This document shows, in pieces, positions 10,922 to 23,712 of a stretch of DNA of 64,000 bases. The notes beneath the pieces were generated by a model that saw only the letters and a program-made list of their open reading frames with translations, ran no database searches and was not told the DNA's origin. This stretch comes from Neurospora tetraspora. Lineage: Eukaryota; Ascomycota; Sordariomycetes; Sordariales; Sordariaceae. Every line of letters starts with the position of its first letter. The stretch's first letter is position 1. The DNA lies in assembly GCF_033439725.1 (NCBI RefSeq), contig NW_026944386.1, forward strand, positions 4,030,001 to 4,094,000, given 5' to 3'. Both the position numbers and the translations under genes were made by a program.

Positions 10922-13629
10922 CTACCTCGCATACACCTTGACCATGCCGTCTCCACCACTGCTAACCACCCATTTTCCGTCCTGGCTCCATACCACGGCG
11001 CAGACACCCTCGCCGCGCATGCTCCTATGGCAAGTCATCTCTTGAGTGCATGACCTTGTCTCGAGGGACCAGAACCGAAGCGACATGTCGTGACCCGCGC
11101 TGACGAGCTCGCGGCCGTCGGGGCTGAGGGAAAGGCTGGAGACGGACCCTGGATGGGCTAGCATGTTGTATGTGCATTGACCTGACAAAAAAGTTAGTCT
11201 CGGACACGCATTCTCCCAGAAGACAACAAACTTACCGCTATTGGCATCGAAGAACCTGATGTAACGATCTTCGTGGCCAGATATGATGGTACCCTCAACG
11301 CCAGATCCCGCCGACCGACCACCTCCCGTAGGCCCGCCACCAGTTTCATCTTCACCACCGGGGCCTTGTGATTGATCCAATCCAACTGTTGTCGCTACAA
11401 GAGCGTTAACGACTGTGTTGATGGTACCGTCATACGTGTCCAAGCTCGCCATCGTTCCAATCTCCTCTCCGCTACGGGTATCGTAGACAATAATGGCGGC
11501 ATCCGCATAGCTGACGGCGAATGTCTCACCATTGGGACTGAGGGCAGTAATGCAGGTCGGGCTAGCCTCCGAGTTGGCCCGCTTAATGGTGTGCACAAGC
11601 GTGTGATGGAAGGGGGAGTTGGAGGCCGTGGTCGGCTGTGGCGAGCTGGGGAAGGCGGAGCCAGAGCTCATAGAGTTGCCCCTTACACGTCCGCCCGGCC
11701 CACGACGAGCCGGTCCCGGTTGGGGTGATGTGAGTTGAGGAGGTGCGCTGACAGCCCACACCTTGACAGTGCCATCCGCCGCTCCGGACACCAACAGGAT
11801 CCTATCAGGTGGACCATGGTTGTTGGCTTGACCGAAAATGGCACCCAGGTTCGTGGGCAAGACGCAAAGCGCCCAGACAGCGTCAGTATGGCCATCTAGG
11901 GTGGCCTTGGGATCAACCCTTCCTCTTTCCCATACGCGAATCGTAGCATCTTGACCACCAGAGAAAATCCAACCGTCACCCTGGGCACGACCGCCGGTAG
12001 AGAAGTTGGGAGATGGCGACCAAGACGTAAGAGACAACACGGCACCACTATGACCGCGATGTGTAAAGTCCGCCGCAACATCGAGATCTCCATCAGCATT
12101 TCGTTGACCAATGTGCCTGTCAGGAATGTGGAACCTCTTGACCAGGCCGTCGTCTCCCGCTGTGCAGATCTCAGGCTCGCCAGGGCTGCCGCCGCCAGAA
12201 AAGATGACAGTCCGTACCACATCCAGATGGCCGCGCAAGCCAAAGCGGAATTTGAACATTGTACCCTCTGCCTTCTGGTTGAGAGACCCAAGCGAAAGCT
12301 CGTGCTCGGCGCTCCTCCTACGCGCCATACCACTCGAGCTCTTTCTTCGGTGGGAGAGCGCTCCACGGTTAGGAGACTTGGTTAGGTTCTCGGCGCTGGG
12401 GAAGGCATCCGTGTCAGGCCTGCTAGAAAAGGACTGTTGCGGCGTCGGCTGTGTCATCGTGGTAGGATCCTGGAAGTTCGACTCGTTAAAGTCCCATGCA
12501 TCCGTCGTCGAGGCGGACTTTGGCGCAGCCGGCTCACGTCCATCTCCCCTAACCATTGGAGGCGCCTTGCTGAGTGCGGAAGTTGGCTCTTCGGCTGGCT
12601 GAGATTGCATCGAAGCTGACCAGTCGGGGGTTTCACCACTCTTCAGAATATCGTGTAGCTGCTGTCCTCTAGATGAACGCTCCATAGGCGCTCCTTGCAG
12701 CTCGCCATATCCCTTCGGTGGCTGGTTAGTCTGCGGCCGCGGCCCAGCTACATGCTGTTGCTGTTGCGGTTGCTGCTGCTGACTCTGCACAGCGGCAGCA
12801 TTAGTAGCATTAGCAGCAGCTGCCTGCTGGGCAAGCAGGTCCCGAATTTGGCTTTGTTGAGAACGCTGGTAGGACTGCTCAAGCTGTTGGTTCAAGGCTT
12901 CACCTTCGCGGAAATCGTCTAGGATAGGCAGGGGCGGGGATTCTCGTGGTGGTTGCGGGTTTGCTGGTGTAACCATCAGATAAGTAAACTCGGCCTGACA
13001 CTGATCGAGAAAAGTCTTGAGTTCGTTGCGCGCAGATTCGTCGTCTGGAGGACCGATCTCGACGTTCTCGGCCTCGTTAGGGGCTCCAGAGAGCTTTGTG
13101 TTTGCTGTGAGGATATGTCAGAACCTGCTAGCAGACATGATAAAGTAGTTGTGCTTACGGCGCAGCTTTTCCTGTATGATGGTAGACCGGTTAAGTTTGG
13201 TCTTGTTATCCTCCGCCTCGGCCTCGGCCTCACCCTCCACTCCCTTCTCTTTACCAGTAGACTTTAGAGCAGCACTCTGCTCCTTGACCTTCTTTTCGAG
13301 TATTGCGACGTATCTCTTGAGTGCCTTTTGTGTCGCGTCTGCCCTCCTGGCCTGACCCTCGAGGTTCGCTATCCTCGCCCGCATCTCCTGCTTTTCGATC
13401 TCCCAGGCATTGCGGTCGCGCTCATGACGGTGCCACTCTGTCTGGAGGAAGCGCATAACACCTGTATGACGAGCGTTAGCTCTGACGACCGAGTACTTTG
13501 GTTTGCTTCCTGCACCGACTAACCTTGGAGTGTATACTCGGTCGCGGGCGGCTGACCAGAGCCATTGCCCATTACCCCGCCCATCTCATGACCCGCGCCA
13601 AACGAGACATGAACGCCGTTAGTGCCCAT
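10922..13629 (-). CDS. ham-3: Striatin, HAM-3/PRO11 type (STRIPAK scaffold)
   Basis: Four exons (13524-13629, 13159-13461, 11236-13104, 10922-11181) with introns of 62, 54 and 54 nt give 845 residues. Residues about 36-115 match the striatin N-terminal domain: [20 protein letters not shown] then a coiled coil. About residues 160-180 carry the family stretch ending [13 protein letters not shown] Gln/Ala-rich low-complexity linker follows (residues about 215-255), then WD40 repeats from about residue 420 to the C terminus. In Neurospora and Sordaria this protein is the regulatory PP2A subunit that scaffolds the STRIPAK complex at the nuclear envelope, needed for hyphal fusion and fruiting-body formation. 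Each splice keeps frame and restores family sequence, for example [17 protein letters not shown] across the last intron. The start ATG is the only one that places the N-terminal domain in frame. Confidence 0.95.
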
Positions 13630-14979
13630 AGTTGTGCGGTTATCGGTGGTCGAAGCGACAGCTTAACCTGCGAAGCTTTTCGCGACGATAAGAAGCGAGG
13701 CTGACGTTGGCCGGTCGGCGGCTAAGCAATTGACGTGGGAGATTCCAGCCGGACGATCGTCAGAGCGCACAGCGTCGACAAGTGCTGAGCTGGTGAGGGA
13801 CCGCGTGGACCCTCGTCTCCCCTTTGGTGTTTGCGGTGTGGTGGTAGGTAGTCGGGTGCGTAGTTCGAGGCTAGAAAAGCAAAGCAACAATCGAAGGTCG
13901 TTAGTCGCGGTAGTGTATCGAATGCGATCCGTCGTTCGTCTAGCTACGTATCTTGCCCTGGTGCCCTGGTATTAGAAGAAGTGAAAGCCACAAGGGGGGG
14001 TCGGCCGTCGATTGATCCGCGGCGGCTTGAAAAAGCGGGAGTGGTGACCCTGATCTGCAAAAAGGCCCTGGTTGCGTTTGGGTATGCTAAGACATCGGAT
14101 AAAAAGCGAAGACGTGAAAAGAAAAAAAGAGATGATGGCAAGTCCCTGGATTCGCGGTGGTGGTTCAACCAAGGTTATGATGCGCGTAAGAAGCACACTC
14201 CAACGAGCAAAGTGGGCTGCCAGCCAAAAAGACTTGACGGGAGATAAACGCACTGCGTGGTTGGAGTGAGGGAGCTCACCACTGGCGACTGCCCGCTGCA
14301 CTGCGCTGCGACTGCTGTAGCGACGGGATGCAGCGACTGGCAAGCGCGCTTTGGTCCTGCAGCGTCCAATTGGAAGCTGAAGCGACTAAACACACTATGG
14401 CACCGTCTTATTGGCCCGCAATAGCTCAGTCTTGGTGGTTATCTGGCCTGTGCGTATCACTCCTTTTCTACCTATCTCGTCAAAATCTTGGATATGCTCA
14501 TGAGGGTGATTTCATGTTTAAATAATACGCGCCTGTTGAACATTCTCTATCATAGCTGAGACCTCAAGGTTGCCCCTTCTGTTGCACAGAGCCCTCCTCA
14601 GCATAGTCCCTCTAGCATCTCGACTTGCTGGTATCGCTTGCTGCGATTTCAACACCAAATCACAGACGAGGCCGCAAGGCCGCAATTGCCATCACATTCA
14701 CCTTTTCCAGCGTCAGGGGCTAGCGCTTCCCAACTCAACAAAGAAAGCACAGATCAGCATAGGCACCGTGCACAGACCCGAGGACTTGGTGACGTTCCAG
14801 GGGAAGCTCAGGGGAGCTCAGCGGCTTGGCGCCTTGTTTGGTCAAGATGAAATCCAGGGGTGACAACAATTATCAGGTCAATACCTTCATGGAGATGCCA
14901 CCGGCGTCTCATTAGTTGTAAAAGCGTCCAGGGTATAATCTCCTCCAACCTCCAACTAAAGAATCCCAAGGTTACCAGC
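13630..14979. other. Intergenic, 5' side of striatin and 3' side of rad14
   Basis: No supportable gene. It must hold the striatin promoter (right of 13629) and the rad14 terminator region (left of 14980). I see no clear TATA box or other assignable site. Confidence 0.35.
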
Positions 14980-16443
14980 CTAAAACTCCAACTCCTCAAC
15001 CTCCATCCCACAAGTCGTACACGTCTTGACCGTCATCCCCTCCTCATTCTCGACCGTCCTGCCCCATTCATGGACATGTTTCCCTCCATTATTTATCGCA
15101 TCCCCAAACTTGGTCGCTTTTCCTCCCCTCCCTGTTGAACTACCACCACCACCACCACCACCATCTCCCGCTATCCCGCCCAACTTCCCCGTATTCCTCC
15201 TAAACGCCTCTGTCCTCGTCTTCCTCTTCAAGTCAAGCAGCTTCTCCTTAAACTTGGCCTCCTTCCTTCTCTTCTTGTCCTGTTCACGTTTCTCAAACTC
15301 GGCGTCAAGAGCCTCCGCCGACCCCCATTTGACGTTAAACGCGTATTCTTCGACCTGGTATCGTAGAAAGAGCATCATGTCGTGCCAGTGAGACTTGTGC
15401 GGGTTCGGTTTGGACAGGTGAGGGAGGAGTTCGGGGTCTTTGAGTTCAGCTGTAGTTGTCATCACTAGTCAGCAACCAGTCCCAAACCAAATCAACAACA
15501 GGACAGAGGCACAAAAAAACTCACGATCAGTCAACAAATAATCCTCCTTCGCCTCCGTCTTCGTCAAAAGACTATATCTCTCCGGCCACCTCTCCTTACA
15601 CTTCCCGCACACCGCGCACCCAAACGTCTCCTCCCACACAAAATCAATCTCCAAGCTGCCACACTCTCTACACTTCTTCCTCTCCTTCGCCGCATCCTCC
15701 TTGTCTGTAAGCACACTCAACCCAGGCTCGTACGGCCCCGCTTTGTTCCTCTGCAGCTTCCGAATCAACTGCATCCGCTCCCACTCCGCGGCCGTCATGT
15801 GCGCCGGCTTTTGCTCTTGCTCTGCCCCGGGCTGCCCTGGCTTCGTAGGCCCGGACATTTGCTTGTTGAACGGATCATCTTCCACCGACAGGAAACCGCC
15901 TTTGGTATCCGTCATGGCGCTAAAGTTGTAATCGACGTATTTGGTGAACTTGCGCGAGATGGGGCGCAAGTCCCCTTGATCATTCCCGTTCCCATCTTTC
16001 TTGTCACCAGTAGTTGTTGTCGATGTGCTCGTGCGAGCGTCCCGGTTACTAGCCGGTACGTCATTTCGCGAGATCGATGTGAACGGGCGCTTGCGAGAGG
16101 CCGCGGCGCGACCGGCGGCGCCGGCTAGCTGGATGTCATCGGTGGCGGCGATGCCGGAGGCGGTGCGTGGGAGGGAATCGGAGGGGAGGGGGATGCCGGC
16201 GGCTCGGTGGTCGGCTTCGCGTTGGGTGCGGAGGTCTTTGACGCGGAGACGGGATTCTTCCTGGTGGACGCAGGGGACTTGTTAGTTATTTGGTGAGTGC
16301 GACGGATATGAACCGGGTTGGGGAGAATGGCTTACTATGCGACGAGTGTCGGCGGCGGGAGTTGGTGGTGATGCTGGACGTGCTGTGGTTGTTGATCGTG
16401 TTGATCGTTGCGCTGGAGCTGGAGGGGTGGACGGCCGTTCCAT
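14980..16443 (-). CDS. rad14: Rad14/XPA nucleotide excision repair protein
   Basis: Three exons (16336-16443, 15525-16260, 14980-15449) with two 75-nt introns give 437 residues. The zinc finger is C-x2-C-x17-C-x2-C (Cys233, Cys236, Cys254, Cys257, in CRECGSLEIDF and CAVCGKC). It is followed by the conserved XPA DNA-binding core with LLTDPELKDPELLPHL, joined correctly by the second intron, and KPNPHKSHWHDMMLFLRYQVEEYA. XPA/Rad14 verifies damage and organises the pre-incision complex in the nucleus, contacting RPA and the XPF/Rad1 nuclease. The N-terminal third is Ser/Thr/Ala-rich and poorly conserved, as in the family. The C-terminal part has a run of glycines (eight in a row) and ends with CTTCGMEVEELEF, which carries a second Cys pair. 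I believe the Neurospora orthologue is named mus-43, but this is from memory. Confidence 0.94.
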
Positions 16444-17107
16444 TGTGGGAGTTGCTCGCTATGCCGTAGTGTCGAAATTAAGTTGATTGCGAGAGGGAGT
16501 TGTCATCAGCGAAATGGCATCCAAGGGTATCTTTAACAAAACAAAAGGAGAACGGCGATGGTTGTTAAAAGGATGAATGCATTCACCGAGCGTGCTGTGT
16601 CGCGAAAGCAAATGTTGTCCATCGACCCCTCGATGACGCTGTTTGGGTCGATTCGGCAGGCATCAGCCAAACAATGTGCTGCTCGCCGCCTCGTTTCAGG
16701 CGCCAAAGTCCGCCGCAAAGAGAATTGCCACATCCTCGGCAATGGCGACAACCTCGACAAAGGAGACATTCCACACAACAAACACGACGTTTGTAGTTAG
16801 CAAAGAGTATGCCAATCCAGATAGTAGTGTATTGTTTACTACCTCTCACGTCCTGGCAACGCAGGCTGCTAAGCGGAGTGGGCTGACGACCGGACTCGCT
16901 TATCCGCCATTGTTTGCTCCCATTAACCACCGCCCATCCGTCTAACCAAAGGATGTCTATACGTATTTTTGCCAATGCTTCAAAAGCCATATTGGTACAA
17001 AGTATTACCCGCCCAGATAACAGTAGCCGGCACGGTCGTGTATAACCTGTTTCCCTTCTTTTTTCCTGCACCGTGCAGCAGCATCCAAGCCGATCGTTTT
17101 AAATCGC
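16444..17107. other. Intergenic between rad14 and SND3
   Basis: No supportable gene. The left end is the rad14 promoter and the right end the 3' region of the SND3 gene, both transcribed leftward. Confidence 0.35.
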
Positions 17108-17845
17108 TTACTCCTCCTTGGCGCCGCCGCGGCCAGCACGCTCGGCAGCCTCAACAGCCTTCTTGTCGCTCTGAGCAGCACCGCCCTGGAGACCGGCCAT
17201 CAAGCCAGCAGCCTGCTTGAAGGGACGCTTGAGGTCGCCGCTGGCGGGCTGGCCCAAGAGGTGGATCTTGGCAAGGTTGGACTCGAAGGCGCCCTTGAGG
17301 GGGATGATGCTCTGGATGAGGAGGGGGTTGGTGTACTTGAAGTAGAGGTGCATGACGCCCATCATGAAGACGCCCATCATCTGGGAGCGGAGGAGCGACT
17401 TGGCCTGGGCCAGATCGTAGGCGTGGACGGTGGTGGTCACGAGCTTGCCCTCCTCAGTGGAACCCATCGGCGCCGGCTCGACGTACTTGAGAGTGGTGAG
17501 GTCTGTGGAGAGACAAAGTTAGCAGACTGTGGATTCTTGCTCGAGGGAGAGGAAGTGCAACATACCCTTCTTCTTGTTGATGGTGTTCATTATGTAGAGG
17601 TGGATGCCGAGGATGAGGACATTGCTGAGCGCGTAAAGAGCGCGGCAGAGGTTGAGAACATTGGGGTCCTCGAAGGGGATCTTCTTGGCGAGCTGCATCA
17701 TACCAAGGATGATGACCAGGTTGGTGCTGTGCCCATGTTAGCAACTGGAATCCGTCTCCGGCTCGCGATGTCGAGGACACGGCGGCACGTTGTTCGCGCG
17801 TTCGGCGGGCGGTGATGTTTCTTACATTTGCGGGGAGAGACCCAT
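17108..17845 (-). CDS. pho88: Pho88/SND3 family ER membrane protein
   Basis: Three exons (17826-17845, 17566-17726, 17108-17502) with introns of 99 and 63 nt give 191 residues. The 20-nt first exon encodes only MGLSPQ plus two bases. The N terminus is a hydrophobic segment (about residues 7-18), followed by a second (about 31-51). Family landmarks are DLTTLKYVEPAPM, HLYFKYTNPLLIQSI and KIHLLGQPASGDLKRPFK, matching yeast Pho88/Snd3 in order and length. In yeast this protein belongs to the SRP-independent targeting pathway that brings membrane proteins to the ER, and was first found through phosphate uptake. The C-terminal tail is Gly/Ala/Lys-rich. Both splices keep frame and restore family sequence. 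Confidence 0.93.
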
Positions 17846-20800
17846 TATGAATATGCTTTACCGCGTGGCGGAGAGATTAGAAAAGAGTATAACCAAATAA
17901 ACGAGGTTGACCACGATGGTTGTCGACAACAGAGAATCAACGGAAAGAATAGGCGGTGGGCGGGACTGTGGATTGCGTTGGCAAAGAGACGGAGCACGGA
18001 GGTGATGACGGATCGCGACAGATTTTATTTAACTAGCTGCGGCCTGCGGGATGGACACTCTGGACTTTGGCTGGGCCGGCCGCGGGCAAAAAAAGGCCAA
18101 GGCTGGATGCGATTGCCCAGACAACCAGAAGCACCGGAGCAGTGGCACCTCCGTTACAACGCAGGAGGTCCGAACTTGGCCAAATTCGCCATCCAGCACA
18201 TGTTGGTGACAACTTCAACAGATTCTGGGTCGTTCCCCAATTGGTTGTTACAGGTCATCGACGGACCCCAATTCCCCGATTCGGGCGCTCTAGCGGCGCT
18301 GTCTTCTCAACACTCGGGGCCCGCGGCGCTGGGCAATTCTCGTCCCTTCCGTCACCGTGTGTCGTTGGCTTTAACAATTCCATCCCATCCTTTGCAGCAA
18401 AAGGACACGTTCCCGATCCTTATATCGGAGACAGAAGCTTACCGCACGTTTTAGAAGCTACGATGCGCTTACACAACCCGGAACGACTCCATGACTCGCC
18501 ATGTCAAGATGCCATTATTGACCACGATAACCCACCTTCTCTGCGAACGATATCATGGCACGCTGGACGATGTCTGTAGCTGTTTGTACCTGATGTTGGA
18601 GTTCGTCTTGATGGTCAGGATCATTCAAGGGACCAGTGAGGGGGTGGCTCGTGCGGCCGCTGACGAGACTTGCCAAGCCGGCTAACTGTGGACCGTACGA
18701 TAAGATAAGGCGCACGTGAAGCCAAGAGGTGTCGTCTTTCTTCTCAAGCTTAACCCTAGGTTATTCCTACCCTAACCCTGATATTGCACTCGGGGAAAGC
18801 TCACCCCCTCATCGATCCGTTACACAAGTGCTTGAGTCCATCCCATATCCATCATCTAGTTGGCTTGGACAGCAAGTTAAGAGACTGTACTGACGATGCA
18901 TTTACCGGAATGTCATTTCGGAGTTATCGAGGTGAAGCTTAGAAGATCGAATGACAGTCCAGGGCAGAATCGGGCCTTCGTTCTCACGCTCTGCAGTCTC
19001 CACCTTGAGAAGGCCGACCTTCGACGACATACGATCCGGCGCTTGTCCTGGCCTTTTATCAACACAAACCTATGAAGCTCTCAAGTCCATGAAACACAGG
19101 CGTTGATCATGACCATCTCCAGGACAAAAAGGGGACGAACATGGAGCGGTTGCAGTGTCACATGAAGGTTGCATTTGTTTCTCTCGACGAACAAAATCAT
19201 GCCCAGAGCGCTTGTCTTGTTAGCGCCGATCTGTGACAGTTTCAGAGTCGCATCTGGGAACCTCGCTAAGGAGAGCGTTCAAGGGACTCGAAGGTGTTCT
19301 GGAAGTTCGTGATGGTGATGGTTACGTGTTCTGCGCTAACAACTTTCACTTCAATAACAGAAATGACAGACCGGGGTTGCCCTGGCGATCCGCGGATATT
19401 TGACAAAACGCCTAGCGTCGTGTGCTCAGCCACTGCATTGCAACATCTACGAGCCACTCATGCCACTTCAACTGCCGTGATGGGTTTCGGGAAACGCCTC
19501 ACCAAAGGCGTTGATCCGTCTCCCAATGCCGAGGGCTCAGTGTTTCCTAAAAATAAAGGATAGCCCAGAAAGGTCAATGGACGGCAATGCTTTGATTCGG
19601 AAGGCGGAAGAATCCAACGGACAATGAGGCGCCGACATTGTCCGACTCGGCGGAAGAAGGAACCCACCGACGGGGGCCCCGGAGGCCCGGGTGCGGGGAC
19701 GGGCCATTAGAAGACATGTGAAACGGACACCTCGGCGATCTAGACTCCACCTCCCCGTGGTGTACCTACCTTAGCTTCCTATGTCGACCGGCAGGGCTGT
19801 CGACCTCATTGTCCTATGTAATTAATTGAAGGTCGGCAAGGCACGAGAAGGGTTTCAAGTTCGGTGTCCGGGCAGCCATGCGGTTCTCATGTTGTCATGT
19901 AGAAAGTCCTTGCTGGTCCTCTCTGAATGTGATCGGGACCGTATCGGCTCAGGGTGCCCTGGCTGGCACAGAGGCGCAGTTGAGATTGCCGGATCGGCCA
20001 AGACCCACCGTTCAGCTGGGTCGAGATGGCTTTGCACGTCGAGTTAAGGCACATTTATAGGGACGGGAGTTCGGGGATTGATGGCAATCAGATTGCTGCC
20101 AGGTACGAGTGCTCATCGAGTTGCCTGAGCCAATCTGGATGAGGGTTGTGATGCTGTTAAGGCTGAGATTTGGGGAATGCTGCGGATGTTAAGAGACCCC
20201 TAGACGTCCAAGCTGGGAGGCCTCACCTCGTCATCGTGAATGAAGAATGTCGAGAAGTCCTCTACTCCTCAACCGCCCGGGCATTTGATGGCAGCCTTGA
20301 GTGGCCGGGACTTGACAGGTAAGACTCAATCCGTATGGGTAGCTTCGGACTTAAGGGAGAATGTCATCGTTGGTCGTATACGGTACTCAGGAAACCGCTT
20401 TACTATCGCCGACATGCATAGGTAGGCATTGCCTCGCTTTCGGTACCTGCCCTAACACGCTTTGAAGGTGCGACCGGCGACATTGCCGTGCTTGCTACAT
20501 CATGTTGCTTCCAAGCTTTTTCCAGGTGGTTTCAATTGGCAAAGTCGCCCGGTTCTTCCAAACAAACCTTCTTCAACGAAGCTGACGACATCTTATCCCA
20601 ACTCCTCTCTTCGACAACATCCATCCTCAACTTTTAGGTTTACTTCCGTATTTTATCTCACGATTACATACCTACCACTCCAGCCCAGGCAACTGTATTA
20701 CGCGTCCCGGACGTTGGGGGTGCATCAGCACGCCCAATCCGGAACGACCCCGGTCGACCAGTTCTGTATCGTGCTATCAAAATCTAGTGATCATGTCGTC

Positions 20801-20978
20801 GAAACGTGTTAAGCGACCCCTCCAGGGCCTCTCTTGTGAAGACAGGTAGATCGATTCCCACACGCCCAATCACCCAAGGAGCAGCACGGTCACACGCTAA
20901 CCCACATCGCACTTTAGCGTTCCAAGCCCGTTCGGCGTGGTAAGCCCAGCCACTAGCCTGTGCCATCCCTGCCCTACA
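17846..20978. other. 3.1-kb gene-free stretch upstream of bZIP gene
   Basis: I see no supportable gene. A long plus-strand frame at 17828-18454 overlaps the SND3 start and has no domain. From about 20560 the plus strand becomes rich in CTTC and CAAC words, typical of a fungal 5' leader, so a long leader or an upstream intron of the bZIP gene probably lies here. Confidence 0.4.
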
Positions 20979-21185
20979 ATGGATCGCCCGGGCTGTCTCT
21001 GTCAGCGCTTCCCCCGTTCCTTCCTTCAACACTACGGTTCCAGTTGCCATTGCCAAAACACCGACAGTTCCCCCGCCAGACGATCCGCCCGTTCCTTTCC
21101 TTCCATCTCAATCAGCTCTGGCCAGCACCCGCGGACGGTTTCCCTCTCAACAACAACCACCGACCCCATCGCGGGCTATTCCGAT

Positions 21186-22440
21186 ATGAACGTCACCAAT
21201 TCCGCAAACAAGACTGTCAATCCCAGCGAACTTTTTCTGCTGGACACAAACCAACCCGGAACCGCTTGGGACCAGTCGCCGTATCACTCTGACCAGCTCC
21301 TCTCGGGACTTGGCTTCGACAACAGCTTTGCCATCGGGCAGCATGCGAACAGCGCCTTCAACGCTCTCGAGAACACCAAGAGATTGACGGCAAACTTTCC
21401 AACCCAACCATCGCTTGTCACGCAATCGCAGGTCTTGGAAGCGCAGCCAACAGGAAACGGGCCCACCTACCTTGACTCCATCCAACATTCGGGTCCCAAC
21501 TTCGACTGGGCAGGGGACAATTCCATCAACTCCATCAACTTCTCCATCCCCACTCCCTTCACCATCCCTCAGCAACCCGTTTCCGGCTGGAATACACCTG
21601 CGACGACCCCTCTTGCGCCCCGTCAGCATCGCATTCCCGGTCCCGGCTCTGGTCCCGGTCGCAACTTTGGTCTCGCCAACGAACAATCAAACCATCTAAG
21701 CGAGAAGGACAAGTACTTCACCATCACCCATCGACAGACTGGCCAATATCATCGCATCGACAAGCGCAACAAGATTCAGCGATTGGTCAGCAATATGAAG
21801 ACAATGCCCGTGATCATTGAGGACAGGCCGTGCGAGTTCCCCAAGCTCAGCAAACGGGGAAAGCACAGGGATGAGGACGACCTCGACGACGACGAGCGGG
21901 TGCTCAAGGGCGATGAGGCCAAGGGAATGACTTCAGCGCAGAGGCGTCAACTTCGCAACAAAGTATCGGCTCGCAATTTCCGTGCTCGCAAGAAGGGTGG
22001 GTTTACCTTGCTGATTCCGTTTGCGATGAACATGCTCACTGACTTTTCTAGACTACATCAACGACTTGGAGGAAAAGTGCAAAGAGCAACACCGCACCAT
22101 CCTCCAGCTGGAGGCCAACATGCGCGCCCAGATCACCGACAATGAGCGCTGCAAGGCCCTCATCGTTGAACTCTTGGGACTGCCAGAAATGGCGAATGTG
22201 CTCGGTCACTACGAGAAGAAGATCAGCGCCATGGCCCAGACGATTGCCCCTGCCCAGTCCCAGATCAACATGGACAGCAGTATATCGGACTCGATCGGAA
22301 TGGCCTCTTCTCAGTCACAGTCTCAGAGCATGTTCTCAACCTCAACTTGGGCGCAGCAGCTGGGAGATGACTCGGCCGACGTCGATGATTTCAGTGACGA
22401 GATAGGCATAGATCCAGCCGGTCTTAGTTTTCCACGTTAG
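21186..22440 (+). CDS. bZIP transcription factor
   Basis: Two exons (21186-21996, 22052-22440) joined across a 55-nt intron give 399 residues. The intron interrupts the basic region exactly and splicing yields RRQLRNKVSARNFRARKK followed by DYINDLEEKC, a fungal basic-leucine-zipper signature (N-x2-SARNFR). The zipper continues for about 30 residues, with the heptad pattern partly replaced by polar residues. The N-terminal two thirds is Asn/Ser/Pro-rich; a conserved-looking block before the basic region has an acidic run (EDDLDDDERV). The C terminus is acidic and Ser/Gln-rich, a plausible activation region. The start is uncertain: an in-frame ATG at 20979 would add 69 residues of poorer-looking sequence. 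I prefer 21186 because coding-like sequence begins there. The target genes are unknown. Confidence 0.85.
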
Positions 22441-23712
22441 TGCCCGGGCACGCGAGGTACTAGTCCGGGCTAGAAACGCCCAGTTCTGACCCCGTGCTTG
22501 TTGGGTCTGTTCTGACTTCGTGCTTGTTGGGTCTGTAGGCGTTTCTAACCCTGACGAGTAACGGGTTTAACGAAGTTTCATGTGCAAATTTGGCGTTTGC
22601 TTTCGGAAAGCTATTTCGCTTCTATCCGTACATGGAGGAGTATTGCGGTTACTTTACTTGCTTTCGATGTGTGATTTGGGGACGGGAGACGGCCCGCGAG
22701 CCTGTCGAAAAACGATGGGAGGATACAGCGCACATTTTCAGGAAAGGCGACAGCGGTAGATATGATTGGGTCTTATTTGACGGATGAGGCTATATTTGAA
22801 GTTACAAAATCAGTATCACAAAGAAGCAACCACACTCTTCTATTAAAATCTGTCCAAAATCGCAGTGTTGCACGTACAGCTAGGCTTGTATATGTTCGTG
22901 TGATGGCGCCTTTCACTTGATTGTGACATTCTAACCTTCATCGAGACGACGAGATGCTGTCAACTCGTTCAGCCTAGTAAATGCTCACAGCCAGACGCCA
23001 CTTTCCCGCGCCAGCGCATTCCCCAAACGAGATCTCTTTTCGACAAACGCATATCACGGGACGGGAAACTAAACGCAGGCCGCGCAGGTACCGAGAGCGA
23101 GCTGCGGGCCGGGCTGACGGGACCACCAGGCGGGTCTCGTGCACTTACACTACACGAGGCTGCAGCGGAGAGCCGAATTGACACTGTCTAGAGGTATTGA
23201 GGACTCGAGCCTTGTGTGGCCACATCACTGAACCCGCTATAATTACAGCGGGCTTTAGTGCTTTGTCCACTATTAGCCCGCTGGAAGCGAGTATCGACAG
23301 TCTCGATTCGGCGTTGTATTTGCTGCTGAATGGGGCGTGCGTTTCGGATCTCTTTACACGGTCACGTTTCGTTTTAAGACATTCAGAAAATTGGTAATAG
23401 CACTTCAATATGTATTAAATATTAATTATAGCTTTATACGAGCATCCTGGTCCTAGGAAGGGCTTCAAATCGTCGAGTGTCCAAGGTGTCTTCTGTCGCT
23501 TCCATGTTTGCCGACTGCGTGTGCCGCACGGGCCACTTTCAGTGCTGTGATGCATCGTGAGCCTACCCGTTCATGTTTTCATTCCCTCTTCATCTTCTTT
23601 CCTTGTGGCAGTCGTAACTGACACTACCATGATTCCAGCACCCCACTGGGTCGTACAACATCCTGACCTTCCCACCACTACAACAGAACAAGCAAACAAT
23701 ACTGAATCCTTC
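22441..23712. other. Gene-free stretch after bZIP gene
   Basis: No supportable gene. It holds a 26-bp tandem duplication (22484-22535) just after the stop codon and a perfect 6-bp hairpin CCCGCT/AGCGGG at 23233-23252. Confidence 0.35.
22484..22535. repeat. 26-bp tandem duplication
   Basis: Copies at 22484-22509 and 22510-22535 share GTGCTTGTTGGGTCTG and differ only where CC in the first is TT in the second. It lies in the probable 3' untranslated region of the bZIP gene. Confidence 0.85.

Noticed and set aside
17828-18454. 208-codon plus-strand frame upstream of SND3
   Set aside because: It overlaps the first exon and promoter of the well-supported SND3 gene, starts at a non-ATG codon and has no domain.
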